Positions 9,601-17,385 of a stretch of 33,844 nt of DNA are shown here, piece after piece. Under the pieces are notes generated by a model. It was not told the origin of the DNA. It saw nothing but the letters and a program-made list of their open reading frames with translations, and searched no databases. Positions within the stretch are counted from its first letter, which is position 1, and each line of letters begins with the position of its first letter. The stretch spans positions 1 through 33,844 of the forward strand of contig JBAQCS010000025.1 of the NCBI GenBank assembly GCA_049294415.1, read 5' to 3'. This DNA is from JAEZRQ01 sp049294415. Its GTDB lineage: Bacteria; Patescibacteriota; Patescibacteriia; Patescibacteriales; UBA12465. The translations under genes were made by a program, and so were the position numbers.

Positions 9601-11841
9601 GCTCTTAGTGGTAGTAGTTTCTTTTTTAAGATTATCTTCACTAAAGGATAAAGTGGCTTTTGTTCCTTCATCTAAATAAACCTGAGCTGATAACGTATAT
9701 GACCAACCAGGAATAACTGCTATACCTTTTGGTAATAAATTATTGGTAGCATCAGAATAAACTTTAACTGAACCAGAACCTTCTAATAATAAAGCTTTAG
9801 CGTTATCAGATGTAACGATACTAGCTTTAGCAGCGGTTACTGGCCATTTAAGATTATTAGCAGCTAAACTATCGCCAACACTATTAGCAGAAAAATCTGA
9901 ATTTAAAACATAATTAACATTATTCCAACCTGGCTTACCGCGAAGTAAGGTTGTACAACCTTCATCACGAGCATTACAACTAGCTACTTGATTATTAAAG
10001 TAGATGGAATATTTGTCATCCCAAGTTACTTGATTGTTAGCTGCATTATAAGAACCGCCGTAAACATATTGCTTACAGCCAGCGTTATTAGAATTACAAG
10101 TACTATAATCAAGGGTGTTTTCTAAGGAAGAAACATTTTGATTATTACTATTGTTAGTGAAGGTCTGACAAGTATTATAAACTGGGCTGCAGGAATCACT
10201 GTTAAAATTCCAAGTTCTTTTTTCTTCATTACAATAACCGTAAACTTCGCAAGAACCATCATTTTTTTCTTTGACACAAGTTTGTTCGTCGGCGCAATAA
10301 TCATTACTTCTAGAAATAGCTACTGATGATAAACCATTGGCATCAACACTCTTATAGCTACTTAAAATTTGGCCACCTGAACCTTGTTTACGACAAACAC
10401 CCAGCGGAGTTTTAAGTACCCAATTAGGATCAACTAGACCTTCGCACCAAGATTGAGTCTTATCTCCAAAAATAGAACTAAATTTATTAAATTTATCACT
10501 AGGACTAAAACAAGCCACCAAATCCATCATGGTTGCTTGATAATTATTTTTAGTAGCCACCGTAATAGCTTGTTCCCAGCCAACAGGAACAACGCGGAAT
10601 TTTCTTAAAATTGAGAAGCTGCGTAAAGTGTAAGTATTTTCTAATTTATCATTACTAGAAATTAACCAATCACCATGCAAATAACCTTTATCCAAAGCTT
10701 CGGCTACAGTTAATTTTTCAGAAACAGCTTGTGAAAAATTATCATCAATCACACAATTGTTAGGACCAGGATTATCTTTATCCTGACAAGTTGCTAATTC
10801 TGATAAAACACTATAATTACTCTTAACATCAAAACGAGGTTTAATAACAGAAGATAATTTTTCTTTAATTGTTGCTTCGCCATAATCAAGTACGGTAGTA
10901 AAAAGATCTTGAGGGCGGCTATAGTTATAAGGAGCGCTAGTGCCCTCTCCTTTAGCTAGCTCTCTTTGGGCTCTTTGAAAAGCTTCTAGAGCTAATTGGT
11001 TAAGGAAAATATTAGCCGAAGAAATCCAAGGATCATTACCTTGATCAACAAAAGCAGCATCTAACTTAGCTTGAGCTGAAGCTAATTGAGCTTCTGTTTG
11101 TCCGGGATAAGTTTCAGCTTTGCCAGCTGGATTTCTAACATCTAACCAACCTTGTTTAACAATTTGTTCTGTTTTAGTAATATCTTCTGTTTCAGATTTT
11201 TTCTGTGCTGTTCTGTTAAATAATTCTAAAGTTACACCTAATTCGCTGCCACCAGGCTCAACGCTTGATAATACACCTTTAAGAAAATCACCTGATTTCA
11301 TGGCTGCATATTTCTCATAAGCAGAAGCATAATTTTGAGATAATTCACTTAAAGTACAATTAGGGGCGGTTGGTCTTTGTTGTTGAACTAAACCTAAACC
11401 AATTCTAGCTGTAATATTTGGATCAGCTGGTTTGCATAAATCAATTTGCCACTGTTCACCTAAACTATCAATAAAATCACCAGCAGCCGCATCACCTAAA
11501 TTTCTAACATATGTTTCTAGGCCTTCAGTTACAAATAAAGGCTTCTGACCTTCGCCAGCAGTGGCTGCATATTGAGCAGCATCATAAGCAATTCTATTTA
11601 AAGTAGTACGCAGTGCAGCATTAAAAGCTTTTTGTCCGGCCTTAGCAAACAATTCTTTGGTTTTGTCCCAAATGTCTGTGACAGTATCTCTAATTGTTTT
11701 AGGGATATCCGCAATTGTTTCAACTGGAATAGCTCTAGCTGTTTTTATATTGCCAACAAAAAAAGCCAGTATCATCACGAAGACAATTAAACCGGCTTTA
11801 AATTTCGGCTGAGCATTTTTAAACCACATACTTTTTTTCAT
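3685..11841 (-). CDS. giant exported Cys-rich multidomain surface protein (2718 aa)
   Basis: The reading frame is uninterrupted. A basic start and hydrophobic segment (about 17-36, ending TARAIP) form a signal peptide or anchor. Residues 40-330 are mostly helical and Cys-poor. From about 500 the protein is Cys-rich, with ten copies of C-x5-[G/N]-C between 582 and 1523. Three stretches look like jelly-roll, carbohydrate-binding-type modules (about 643-790, 1113-1258 and 1785-1948; each begins with an N/F-rich strand such as NSDFS and ends in a strand such as VYFDDINI). An EF-hand-like loop lies at 1450-1461 (DNNNDGKITDTE). The last 90 residues resemble a PKD-type beta domain. It follows a calcium-repeat membrane protein by 11 bases and ends at a terminator. 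It is probably a cell-surface adhesin or fibre that needs disulfides. The module calls are by eye and no enzymatic site is evident. M5 is an alternative start. Confidence 0.8.
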   Translation of the reverse strand: MKKSMWFKNAQPKFKAGLIVFVMILAFFVGNIKTARAIPVETIADIPKTIRDTVTDIWDKTKELFAKAGQKAFNAALRTTLNRIAYDAAQYAATAGEGQKPLFVTEGLETYVRNLGDAAAGDFIDSLGEQWQIDLCKPADPNITARIGLGLVQQQRPTAPNCTLSELSQNYASAYEKYAAMKSGDFLKGVLSSVEPGGSELGVTLELFNRTAQKKSETEDITKTEQIVKQGWLDVRNPAGKAETYPGQTEAQLASAQAKLDAAFVDQGNDPWISSANIFLNQLALEAFQRAQRELAKGEGTSAPYNYSRPQDLFTTVLDYGEATIKEKLSSVIKPRFDVKSNYSVLSELATCQDKDNPGPNNCVIDDNFSQAVSEKLTVAEALDKGYLHGDWLISSNDKLENTYTLRSFSILRKFRVVPVGWEQAITVATKNNYQATMMDLVACFSPSDKFNKFSSIFGDKTQSWCEGLVDPNWVLKTPLGVCRKQGSGGQILSSYKSVDANGLSSVAISRSNDYCADEQTCVKEKNDGSCEVYGYCNEEKRTWNFNSDSCSPVYNTCQTFTNNSNNQNVSSLENTLDYSTCNSNNAGCKQYVYGGSYNAANNQVTWDDKYSIYFNNQVASCNARDEGCTTLLRGKPGWNNVNYVLNSDFSANSVGDSLAANNLKWPVTAAKASIVTSDNAKALLLEGSGSVKVYSDATNNLLPKGIAVIPGWSYTLSAQVYLDEGTKATLSFSEDNLKKETTTTKSWQTLTVSAINGVADINDLKFSVIGEGGTVKLYVKNIQLTPNDVSNGYSKYGANVQTEKIIPAYLESACYASVGTGTNDYRLKAGAPTICNNFARKCNKEEVGCNSFKSAKDGFVVAAKANTADYCQRECANYDTYIARDAYFFTASADNLIPANTKTCSAQSAGCASFTNLDEISQGGEKQDYYTYIRQCIKPDTTRCGDFYSWEGTSGAGYQLKALSLKKDDIGNPALVDPTLASACTKEIYYLPTTDPKYNPNCREFYNKNGSITYGLISNTFSCSDNCHTYRLNEKNIDKNLDAAACTNSDVNNQTKHWDASQGVCYVCKNGGKWDNKYNACLYSSIPDEGTTCSAAELGCREYNGNGGERLRRINSYSFEATTDPFVAKNGTVSLSLESTAKDGHSLAYSGGELEIDAQNLVQKGSAYVIKFMAKAAGQTNLNAYFENSDSEKAIFNASDLDKSGTLAIKGGNSWNLYEINVTPIAHDIKTEKLRIKISGPVFIDNFIINEITDRFYLIKGTSQIPDSCYYDIFGVYQGPNYNLGCSLYTDRVGDQHYLHRFSELCQDSAVGCEQMIETNNSTNPFARTINLADDRNKPCTAGAAGCLNVPGHKMTYAVYDPTKACLGEDAGCTRFAYSQATATSVNWVDAYKKNLPDKYDSTLCQTSEVNCEAWSYNDQKLTAYFKNPGSNVCVYRSNAWYKAVVKRCDNNNDGKITDTEKNGGICKTDTECGTNKKCVNDNNDYPCDVTYFKTIGLGGAGGAIPTPSNKVGLCEPAAAGCSEFIDPVSGYMNNVLSTINPSEPYKIKPNSLYVLSGSATLSGFSSSDGATAGTVRILGADNNLSAAVSTVNGSASAAVIFHTGVNSRVNVSGFSNGTTLKEVIINYKIGTNLDLKTCNGVVNTENGCVLFNSRTINTGKLNKLIFNAATSEGVAAQPCAGSNCSANQVIKVRPDRVCSRWLACTSYVEDPVTKERTCYEMGECDKLNDNNECGSILADTQEVRKIDIGSNNSASNWNTLINKNATGYALLNNYYLGSMKEVGQNADAHFDFENSNTILSCKRADNKPCDEKFLKDSLVLEPNGSPTNISYPAHGKGYTKVLSYYMISPLSEGAYVNVYGNQDYYINYLVNTTGSADQAKLIITDDKDTFIASSISKTNNGWERKVLKFRAGNTKELKKIKIYLTSDSNIAKPQNSYVYFDDINIEPVLQIAPDQYVAKDCRLYPGTDALTCLSANNNVIKDGLFGYCLQYDPLNTKSCLMWYPVDKIAPVTRSTQADLGYKGKFPLYYCSEANGNFQLMKKIVAKRVDTYVDESASGGRGYVDSDSSGCGNKLSDADCLNFCGDCTNYMAWATNYHINWNHERIYCLPNGNSSQVFQNKKVFSSFPGEESGCNINYIDSAWAPFASGFLYESKGGCDRSTCEDIDEERNSDPAVAIWDYNNPPANENQLLYPYNADPDKVYRLTCNAFTQLVDTESNNMAWVDRVSRNSSFPTSTPNYFISATSETPPNINYFKDNLKKITGVVHTMTGCSKRGSDSACADGVTGQITATKLSGATKPEFIDCKTIAKMTLTDSCICLDTKSSKEICGSDNYLAIGGADIEGNDLDLRTYTFHTSYYCVPNPNKLVAITGEKTLSKAWDCKATFKEGLVPYDPVDAPLVSHPYKYDPSSYNTNTDVRASDLSRVEESIDNPPPLVNNKPIFAYGRNREDVPFGAAIFPNDFSLINSPAINLRNQYSTKNQETVFAGRPYGCLGAGCKSIGQCNLNPNIFCIYTNNSNINKQSCAAAGGGECTLLWRKPLVAQDSINVLSKLFIKKYAGYSFSTDNGTYSSMPNPASSWSAPTALCANNIRPTTHPASFCIVKPLISSIKMEQVQETGKLVAVPMSGSQVTINKSGLYKLSFNSEVDGEQQPLRQIIIDWSDASGGVQIVTNADNKPNKSVPHEFYHYYLSDTAVKNLGIRIADNWEAFDAFGSLK
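7294..10098 (-). repeat. ten C-x5-[G/N]-C protein motifs within the giant protein
   Basis: The first Cys of each copy is at residue 582, 622, 843, 905, 1094, 1307, 1341, 1367, 1406 and 1516. Examples are CNARDEGC, CSAQSAGC, CLGEDAGC and CEPAAAGC; the copy at 1406 has Asn for Gly. Most are followed within a few residues by an aromatic (for example GCREY, GCTRF, GCSEF). Spacing is irregular (26 to 221 residues), so this is a recurring disulfide-knot-like element inserted between larger modules and not a uniform tandem array. The DNA of the copies has diverged. Confidence 0.75.
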
Positions 11842-11852
11842 ATGTTATTTTT

Positions 11853-12464
11853 TTATTGACTTATGGTTGAAGTGGACTGACTTTGGGTTTTGAGAACCTC
11901 AGCGTAACTGGCCATTAGGTCAGCATCGCTAATTTTACTAAGATCTTCGGAGCTAGCACCATTTTGAATAAGCAAAGCTCGAAGTGACGCAGCGTCACTA
12001 GATCCGCTTAAAGCCTTTAGCAACAAGGATTGATCAACTTCTTCTGGGGTTTGAACATTAACAGTAGTAGAAGTAGCGGCAGTATTATTGGTTGAGCTAC
12101 TAAGACTACAATCAGTTCCCTCAGGACAAAGTGGTTCTTTATCTTGACCATCATTTATACCATCACCATCTGTATCTTCAATAAAGGGAGATGTTTGATA
12201 ATTATTTGTTTCTTCAAAATCAGATAAACCATCATGATCAGTATCTCTATTATTTTCTGAGGCGATAGTAGCCTCCTTTTTAGCGGCTGCTATAGATTTT
12301 TCATCGGGAGTAGGATTGAATGGTTTATTAATTCTAGAATTGAATTGCCAAAACCAAGTTACTAAAATAACAGCAGCAACTGCCGATAATAAAATAACTG
12401 CCGTTTTTTTAGAACGAGGCAGGTTAGCAAAAGACTGACCCTGGGGTTTGTCACTCATAAGCAT
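11853..12464 (-). CDS. membrane-anchored protein with thrombospondin type 3-like calcium repeats
   Basis: This 203-residue protein has a short basic cytoplasmic head, one membrane helix at about 22-43 (rich in A, V, I, L), and an extracytoplasmic region. Two acidic loops of the TSP3/EF-like type, DTDHDGLSDFEE and DTDGDGINDGQD, lie at about 74-109. They are followed by a Cys pair (LCPEGTDC), a Ser/Thr/Asn-rich linker and a helical C-terminus. The paired D-x-D-x-D-G loops are known to bind calcium in related surface proteins. It lies between rsmA (24-base gap) and the giant gene (11-base gap), and may anchor or organise the giant protein; that is inference. M3 is an alternative start. Confidence 0.75.
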   Translation of the reverse strand: MLMSDKPQGQSFANLPRSKKTAVILLSAVAAVILVTWFWQFNSRINKPFNPTPDEKSIAAAKKEATIASENNRDTDHDGLSDFEETNNYQTSPFIEDTDGDGINDGQDKEPLCPEGTDCSLSSSTNNTAATSTTVNVQTPEEVDQSLLLKALSGSSDAASLRALLIQNGASSEDLSKISDADLMASYAEVLKTQSQSTSTISQ

Positions 12465-12488
12465 TTTCGTTTGAATTTTACGCTCTCA

Positions 12489-13331
12489 TTATAACACGAC
12501 AGGTCCTGCTGCCGCAAATAATTTTTGCCATTGTTCTACACTTAAATCTTCAGCGCGAGTACGAGCATCTAAACCGACCGATGTAATAATTTTTTCAGCT
12601 TCACTATTTTCAATTCGCAGTCCAGCTGCTAAATTATTTTTAAGCATTTTTCTTTTAGCACTAAAACCAATCTTAGCCATTCTAAAAAATGCCTTCTCGT
12701 TAGAACGTGTAATGCCACCATGATTTTCATCCTTTAAAATAAGGCGAACAACAGCACTGTCCACTTTTGGTTCTGGCCAAAAATTACCAGCTTTTACTTC
12801 ACGAATAATTTCCACGTCACCAAAAAATTGTACCGACAAAGCTAACATGCTCATATCGCCTGGTTTAGCAGCCAGACGTTCGGCTACTTCTTTTTGTAAC
12901 ATTAAAACTAAAGACTGAGGACGATTATTATGATTTAAAAAAGTTCTTAAAAAAATAGAAGTAATATTGTAAGGAAGATTAGCTACAACTTTATAATTTG
13001 GCTCTAAAACTTCTGGATTAAATTTTAAAATATCTTGATTTACTATTTCAACATTTTCTACATCTTGCGAATCAAGACCGATTTGCAAAAAACTAGCTAA
13101 CTTATCATCAAGTTCAACGGCAATAACTTTTTTAGCTAGCTTAGCTAGCTTAGCTGTTAAAAAACCTAAGCCAGGACCAACTTCTAAAATTGTATCTTTA
13201 GAGTTTACTCCAGCAGCACTTACTATTTCATCATAAATTTTTTCATTAATTAAAAAATTCTGACCCTTAGAGCGGCTGGGCTTTATTTCATATATCTTAC
13301 AAATTTCTATTGTTTTTTGAGCTAAGTCCAT
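12489..13331 (-). CDS. rsmA: 16S rRNA (adenine1518-N6/adenine1519-N6)-dimethyltransferase
   Basis: RsmA/KsgA dimethylates the two adjacent adenines in the 3' terminal hairpin of 16S rRNA during 30S maturation, using S-adenosylmethionine. The 280-residue protein has the family landmarks: GQNFL near residue 23, SAM motif I EVGPGLGFLT at 50-59, the acidic VELD after it (about 72-75), NQDIL at 99-103 and the catalytic NLPYN at 118-122. Its length is normal. It is the first gene of a minus-strand run with the calcium-repeat protein and the giant Cys-rich gene, which are functionally unrelated. A small DNA repeat (TTAGCTAGC twice and part of a third) encodes the AKLAKLAKK stretch. Confidence 0.95.
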   Translation of the reverse strand: MDLAQKTIEICKIYEIKPSRSKGQNFLINEKIYDEIVSAAGVNSKDTILEVGPGLGFLTAKLAKLAKKVIAVELDDKLASFLQIGLDSQDVENVEIVNQDILKFNPEVLEPNYKVVANLPYNITSIFLRTFLNHNNRPQSLVLMLQKEVAERLAAKPGDMSMLALSVQFFGDVEIIREVKAGNFWPEPKVDSAVVRLILKDENHGGITRSNEKAFFRMAKIGFSAKRKMLKNNLAAGLRIENSEAEKIITSVGLDARTRAEDLSVEQWQKLFAAAGPVVL

Positions 13332-13347
13332 TTTAATTCTGAATTAT

Positions 13348-13356
13348 TTTATAACA
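13348..13356 (-). promoter_or_regulatory. candidate extended -10 promoter for rsmA
   Basis: The minus strand reads TGTTATAAA, an extended -10 (TGN before TATAAA), with a predicted start about ten bases before the rsmA ATG at 13331. No convincing -35 box is present. The rest of the leuS-rsmA gap (13332-13565) is AT-rich and holds only the leuS terminator and no credible gene. Confidence 0.35.
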
Positions 13357-13528
13357 ATGCTTAACAACTTTCCCTTAACATAAATAGTCTTGACAAATTT
13401 TACATATTTTAATCATTTTTCCATCTTTTATGGTGATTATTTGTAAATTTTTACCCAAAACTTATTAGTTTATTTTACCTCAGCTCTGCTGTTTTAGCAA
13501 TCATTTAACAGCCTATCTTTTCTATACT

Positions 13529-13559
13529 AAAAAACCGCCGACACATCAGTATCGGCGGT
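13529..13559 (-). terminator. rho-independent terminator of leuS
   Basis: The arms ACCGCCGA (13534-13541) and TCGGCGGT (13552-13559) form a perfect 8-bp GC-rich stem with a 10-base loop. On the minus strand TTTTT follows (13529-13533). It begins six bases after the leuS stop codon. Confidence 0.85.
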
Positions 13560-13565
13560 GTAATT

Positions 13566-16043
13566 CTAAATAACCAGGTTGACGGCTCGTCCAGTAATAT
13601 AGATAAACTTTTTCGGTTCCTGACCTGAAAGATATCTTTGAACGATTTCATCTTTCAAAACTAATTCTTTAAGAGAATCTTCCTTGATATCTCTTAACAC
13701 GCTTATTTTGGAACGATACTTTCCATTAATCTGAATTGATAATGTAATATTATCTTCTTTATTAAGATCAACTTCAGCTTGAGGCCAAGAAGAAGCGTGC
13801 ACAGATCCTTCTGTTTTCAACATTGACCAAATTTCTTCAGCCATATGCGGAGCAAAAGGAGCAAGTAAAGCAATATAAGATTTGAAATCAGAGATAGCGA
13901 CATTACTTTTCTGGATTTCGTTCAAGCAAATCATCATACTGGAAACTGCCGTGTTAAATCTAAATGTCTCAATGTCATTACCTACCTTTAATACCGAGGC
14001 ATTAATAGATGAAATAGCAGTAGGATCGGACTTTAAAACATTTGATTCAATAACATTTTCGGCTAAACGCCACACTCTCTCCAAGAAACGTCGGCAACCA
14101 ACTAAACCATCATCATTCCATGGAATTGGTTTTTCAAATGGACCAATAAACATTTCGTAAAGACGAAAAGCATCAGCACCGACTTCTTTAACTACATCTT
14201 CAGGATTACGGCTATTTCCTTTTCTCTTAGAAATTTTGGAGCCATCGGCCGCTAAAATATAGCCAAGGAATTCCAATCTTTCAAAAGGTTCAGGAAAATC
14301 AACCATACCAGCATCCTGCATCATCTTATGCCAAAAACGGGCGTAAATAAGATGAGCAACTGCATGATCAGCTCCAGCGTAAACATTTACTGGCCCCCAA
14401 TATTTAGATGACTCTTTAGAAAAAGGTGTCATCTCATTAGATGGGTCCATATAACGCAACCAATACCAGGAAGAACCAGCCCATTGCGGCATTGTATTGG
14501 TTTCTCTGCAAGCAGGAATCCATTCTTCGCCACGTGATTCATTAGATACTTCACCAGTCTTAGTGTTTATAAATGTATTTACCCATTCATCAATACCAGC
14601 TAATGGCCCTTCTAAAGTGCCAGTGGCCTGATATGACTCTACTTGAGGCAAACGCATGGCGCTTAAAAATTCTGGCAACACTGGAATGGCAAAATATTCA
14701 GCTGATTCATCAGAATAAAATACTGGTTCTTTTGGCAACCATTCTCCAACAGGGCTTTTAGCTATCAATTCGTAATTATCTCTGCCTTTAACCCAAATAA
14801 TTGGAAATGGCTCACCCCAAAATCTCTGTCTAGAAAAAACCCAATCACGGATCTTAAATCTTTTTTGAGATTTAGCGTTAACCATATTAGAAACTTTTTT
14901 ACGAGCTTCCTCTATAGTATTTCCATTCAAAGAATCAGCATTAATCATTTTATCATCCTCAACTACAATAATTACTGGCAAATTTAAAACCTTAGCAATC
15001 TCGGCATCACGTTCATCGTGAGCCGGAACAGCCATAATTGCACCAGTTCCGTAAGAAGATAAAACATAATCAGCAATTACAATTGGTATTTGCGTATTGC
15101 TGAATGAATTAGTAGCAGTAACGCCTTCTATAATTACACCAGTCTTTTCATTAGACAATTGTCTATCCAGATCGGTTTTTTGACTACTTATTTCAATATA
15201 GTTTTCTACTTGAGATAAGTTAGTAGCGGAGGCCATAATCTTTTTAGCAATTTCGCTATCTGGAGCTAATACTAAAAAAGTGGCACCAGGAAGGGTTTCT
15301 ACTCTAGTCGTAAAAACTGGAATATTAACGCCAGCGGTAGTAGTGAATTCAAATTCATAACCTTCACTTCTACCAATCCAGTTACGTTGAGCAGTTTTCA
15401 CTCTTTCCGGCCAATGAGGCAATAATTCAAGATCATCAACTAAGCGATCAGCATACTGAGTAATAGCTAAAATCCATTGACGCATTGGTTGTTGAAAAAC
15501 AGGGTAACCACCACGTTCACTCTTACCATCTACAATGTCTTCATTAGCTAAAACAGTACCTAATTCTGGACACCAGTTCACAGCCACAGTTTTATTCTGC
15601 GCTAAGCCTCTTCTGAAAAATTCCAAAAAGATTCTTTGCGTGTGAATATAGTATTTTGGGTCGGTTGTATTAATCTCACGAGACCAATCATAACCAAGAC
15701 CCAACATTGTTAATTGCAATTTAAATTTCTCTATATTGCGATTAACAGTAACGGTTGGATATTCCTTGTTTAAAATAGCCGTTTCTTCAGCTGGTAGACC
15801 AAAAGCGTCCCAACCCATAGGGTGTAAAACGTTAAATCCACTCATTCTTTTAAAACGACTGTAAACATCAGTGGCTACATAGCCTCTAGGGTGACCAACG
15901 TGCATGGAGCTACCGGATGGGTATGGAAACATATCCACCACAAAACATCTTGGCGCAGAAGAATTGTCATCAGCACGATAAATGTGCGAATTTTCCCATT
16001 TTTCTTGCCATTTTTTTTCGAATTTTTCTGGTTCAAATTTCAT
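13566..16043 (-). CDS. leuS: leucyl-tRNA synthetase
   Basis: LeuRS charges tRNA-Leu with leucine in the cytoplasm. The 825-residue class I enzyme shows the HIGH-type motif HVGH at 48-51 within MHVGHPRGYVATD. A CP1 editing domain is present, with TTRVETLPGATF and GTGAIMAVPAHDERD. The KMSKS-type loop KISKRKGN starts at K603. A C-terminal anticodon-binding helical region and a short beta tail follow. Length and motif order are those of a bacterial LeuRS with editing retained. It is a single-gene transcription unit with its own promoter and terminator. Confidence 0.97.
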   Translation of the reverse strand: MKFEPEKFEKKWQEKWENSHIYRADDNSSAPRCFVVDMFPYPSGSSMHVGHPRGYVATDVYSRFKRMSGFNVLHPMGWDAFGLPAEETAILNKEYPTVTVNRNIEKFKLQLTMLGLGYDWSREINTTDPKYYIHTQRIFLEFFRRGLAQNKTVAVNWCPELGTVLANEDIVDGKSERGGYPVFQQPMRQWILAITQYADRLVDDLELLPHWPERVKTAQRNWIGRSEGYEFEFTTTAGVNIPVFTTRVETLPGATFLVLAPDSEIAKKIMASATNLSQVENYIEISSQKTDLDRQLSNEKTGVIIEGVTATNSFSNTQIPIVIADYVLSSYGTGAIMAVPAHDERDAEIAKVLNLPVIIVVEDDKMINADSLNGNTIEEARKKVSNMVNAKSQKRFKIRDWVFSRQRFWGEPFPIIWVKGRDNYELIAKSPVGEWLPKEPVFYSDESAEYFAIPVLPEFLSAMRLPQVESYQATGTLEGPLAGIDEWVNTFINTKTGEVSNESRGEEWIPACRETNTMPQWAGSSWYWLRYMDPSNEMTPFSKESSKYWGPVNVYAGADHAVAHLIYARFWHKMMQDAGMVDFPEPFERLEFLGYILAADGSKISKRKGNSRNPEDVVKEVGADAFRLYEMFIGPFEKPIPWNDDGLVGCRRFLERVWRLAENVIESNVLKSDPTAISSINASVLKVGNDIETFRFNTAVSSMMICLNEIQKSNVAISDFKSYIALLAPFAPHMAEEIWSMLKTEGSVHASSWPQAEVDLNKEDNITLSIQINGKYRSKISVLRDIKEDSLKELVLKDEIVQRYLSGQEPKKFIYITGRAVNLVI

Positions 16044-16091
16044 ATTTATATGCTTTTATTTAAGTTATTAAAGATCTTTTTAATTCTATTA

Positions 16092-16120
16092 ATTTAATCA
16101 TAATTAGCGATTAAAGTCAA
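16092..16120 (-). promoter_or_regulatory. sigma70-type promoter of leuS
   Basis: On the minus strand a TTGACT -35 box (16115-16120) and a TTAAAT -10 box (16092-16097) are separated by exactly 17 bases. The predicted start is near 16085, giving a 5' leader of about 40 bases to the ATG at 16043. The leader shows no clear Shine-Dalgarno sequence and no T-box-like structure. Confidence 0.6.
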
Positions 16121-16181
16121 GATGATAATAGTTCTATGACTAATTAAAAACTGCTAAGACTAAATAAAATTAAAAGATCTC

Positions 16182-17303
16182 TTATTTATTTTGACCATCA
16201 TACAAAGGATCAGTCTCACTAAAAAAACCATCAATTCCGGCGGCCTGATTATTAATATAGGCGATTACCTTACAATGTCCTTTGTTTTCGTGAATTCTTT
16301 TGGCTAGAGCTTTTATTTTAGGACTATTAATTAAATCCGTAAAGCGGTTTTCCTTTAAATTTCCAAAAGTTAATTCTTTCAAAAGAGGCTCTCCTTTTAA
16401 GCCGTAAGCAAAAGCATCAGCAATAAGATTACCGGTACTAGTAATATCAATGGTCGATTTCAAAAAAGTACAAGGATCATCCCATTTTTCTGGAAATAAA
16501 TATTTCAAAGCACACATTATATTCACGCTCGGACCAGACATTTCTTTCTCTAACTCATAATATTTATTAATAATAGAACGATATTCATCAGGACTAAATC
16601 TTTCTGCTTGAGTCTTAAAACCGCGGCCGACTGGAAAAGTTCTCATTAAATATAATTTATCTACTCCGGCTTGTTTTAAAGTGGAATAAAGAGCAGTAAT
16701 TACTTCTGGACTTTTATTAGTATTAGAAATAGGAATAAGTGCCTGAGTAATAACTTTTTTAGCACGACATTCTGCTACGATTTTCTTAAAAGCTTGTAAA
16801 TTTGAATCATTGTAACCTGGTTGCTGGTGATTTTCATCATTAAAATCAGTATTATCAAAAGTAAAATCTAATTGACCAATATATTCTAAATAATCTTCTA
16901 TGTGACCAGCTCTCATACCCACGCCAGTGGCTGTTATGCCAATATTTTCTTTACCAAACATTTTAGAGGCTAACTGAACAACTTTTAAATTTTCAAGGTT
17001 CAATAAAAAATCTCCACCAGAAAAACCAATTTCTATGTTTGCTCCTTGTAAATTATTTAAAATTTTTATTTTATCCTCCAAAGTTAAAGATAGCCCGTGC
17101 TTAACTAAAATATCCTGTCCTTGCTGATAGATATTTTTGTTATCATTAATAGCTACCGGCTCTGTATAGTTAAAATTGTTAGAAGTAATGGAAATGTTAT
17201 TTTTGTCTTTTGTGACACAATAAGCATCAACGCAACAATAATCGCAATTCCACTCGCAAATTCTATCTAGCGTCCAAATTATTCCTATTTTTCCTTCAAA
17301 CAT
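16182..17303 (-). CDS. radical SAM enzyme with degenerate SPASM-like C-terminus
   Basis: The 373-residue protein has the radical SAM cluster motif C-x3-C-x2-C at C16, C20 and C23 (CEWNCDYC), which binds the [4Fe-4S] that cleaves SAM. A GGD at 96-98 matches the usual GGE. A TIM-barrel-like body follows. The C-terminal 120 residues resemble a SPASM/twitch region (an early C, DPC, an ID-x-x-x-x-G strand, a FGNLKEN segment, GHC), but most auxiliary-cluster cysteines are missing, leaving three to bind at most part of a cluster. It is the last gene of a five-gene minus-strand cassette, 82 bases after a dCTP-deaminase-like gene, with a possible internal promoter. The substrate is unknown; peptide or nucleotide modification are both possible. 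Confidence 0.85.
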   Translation of the reverse strand: MFEGKIGIIWTLDRICEWNCDYCCVDAYCVTKDKNNISITSNNFNYTEPVAINDNKNIYQQGQDILVKHGLSLTLEDKIKILNNLQGANIEIGFSGGDFLLNLENLKVVQLASKMFGKENIGITATGVGMRAGHIEDYLEYIGQLDFTFDNTDFNDENHQQPGYNDSNLQAFKKIVAECRAKKVITQALIPISNTNKSPEVITALYSTLKQAGVDKLYLMRTFPVGRGFKTQAERFSPDEYRSIINKYYELEKEMSGPSVNIMCALKYLFPEKWDDPCTFLKSTIDITSTGNLIADAFAYGLKGEPLLKELTFGNLKENRFTDLINSPKIKALAKRIHENKGHCKVIAYINNQAAGIDGFFSETDPLYDGQNK

Positions 17304-17344
17304 AAAATTAGTAATAATAACTATATATATATCAAATTTTCTTA

Positions 17345-17350
17345 ATTATA
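17345..17350 (-). promoter_or_regulatory. candidate internal -10 box before the radical SAM gene
   Basis: A perfect TATAAT lies on the minus strand in the 82-base gap, 42 bases before the start codon. The surroundings are almost pure A/T (including an ATATATATATA run) and no -35 box is recognisable, so the match has little weight. It could uncouple the radical SAM gene from the four tightly packed genes upstream. Confidence 0.25.
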
Positions 17351-17385
17351 TAGTATTTTTTATAAAAATAAAAGATATTCCCAGC

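Noticed and set aside
13380..13440. Short minus-strand frame with a C-x2-C motif (MIKICKICQDYLC) between leuS and rsmA
   Set aside because: Thirteen codons with no further support; it may be a remnant or chance.
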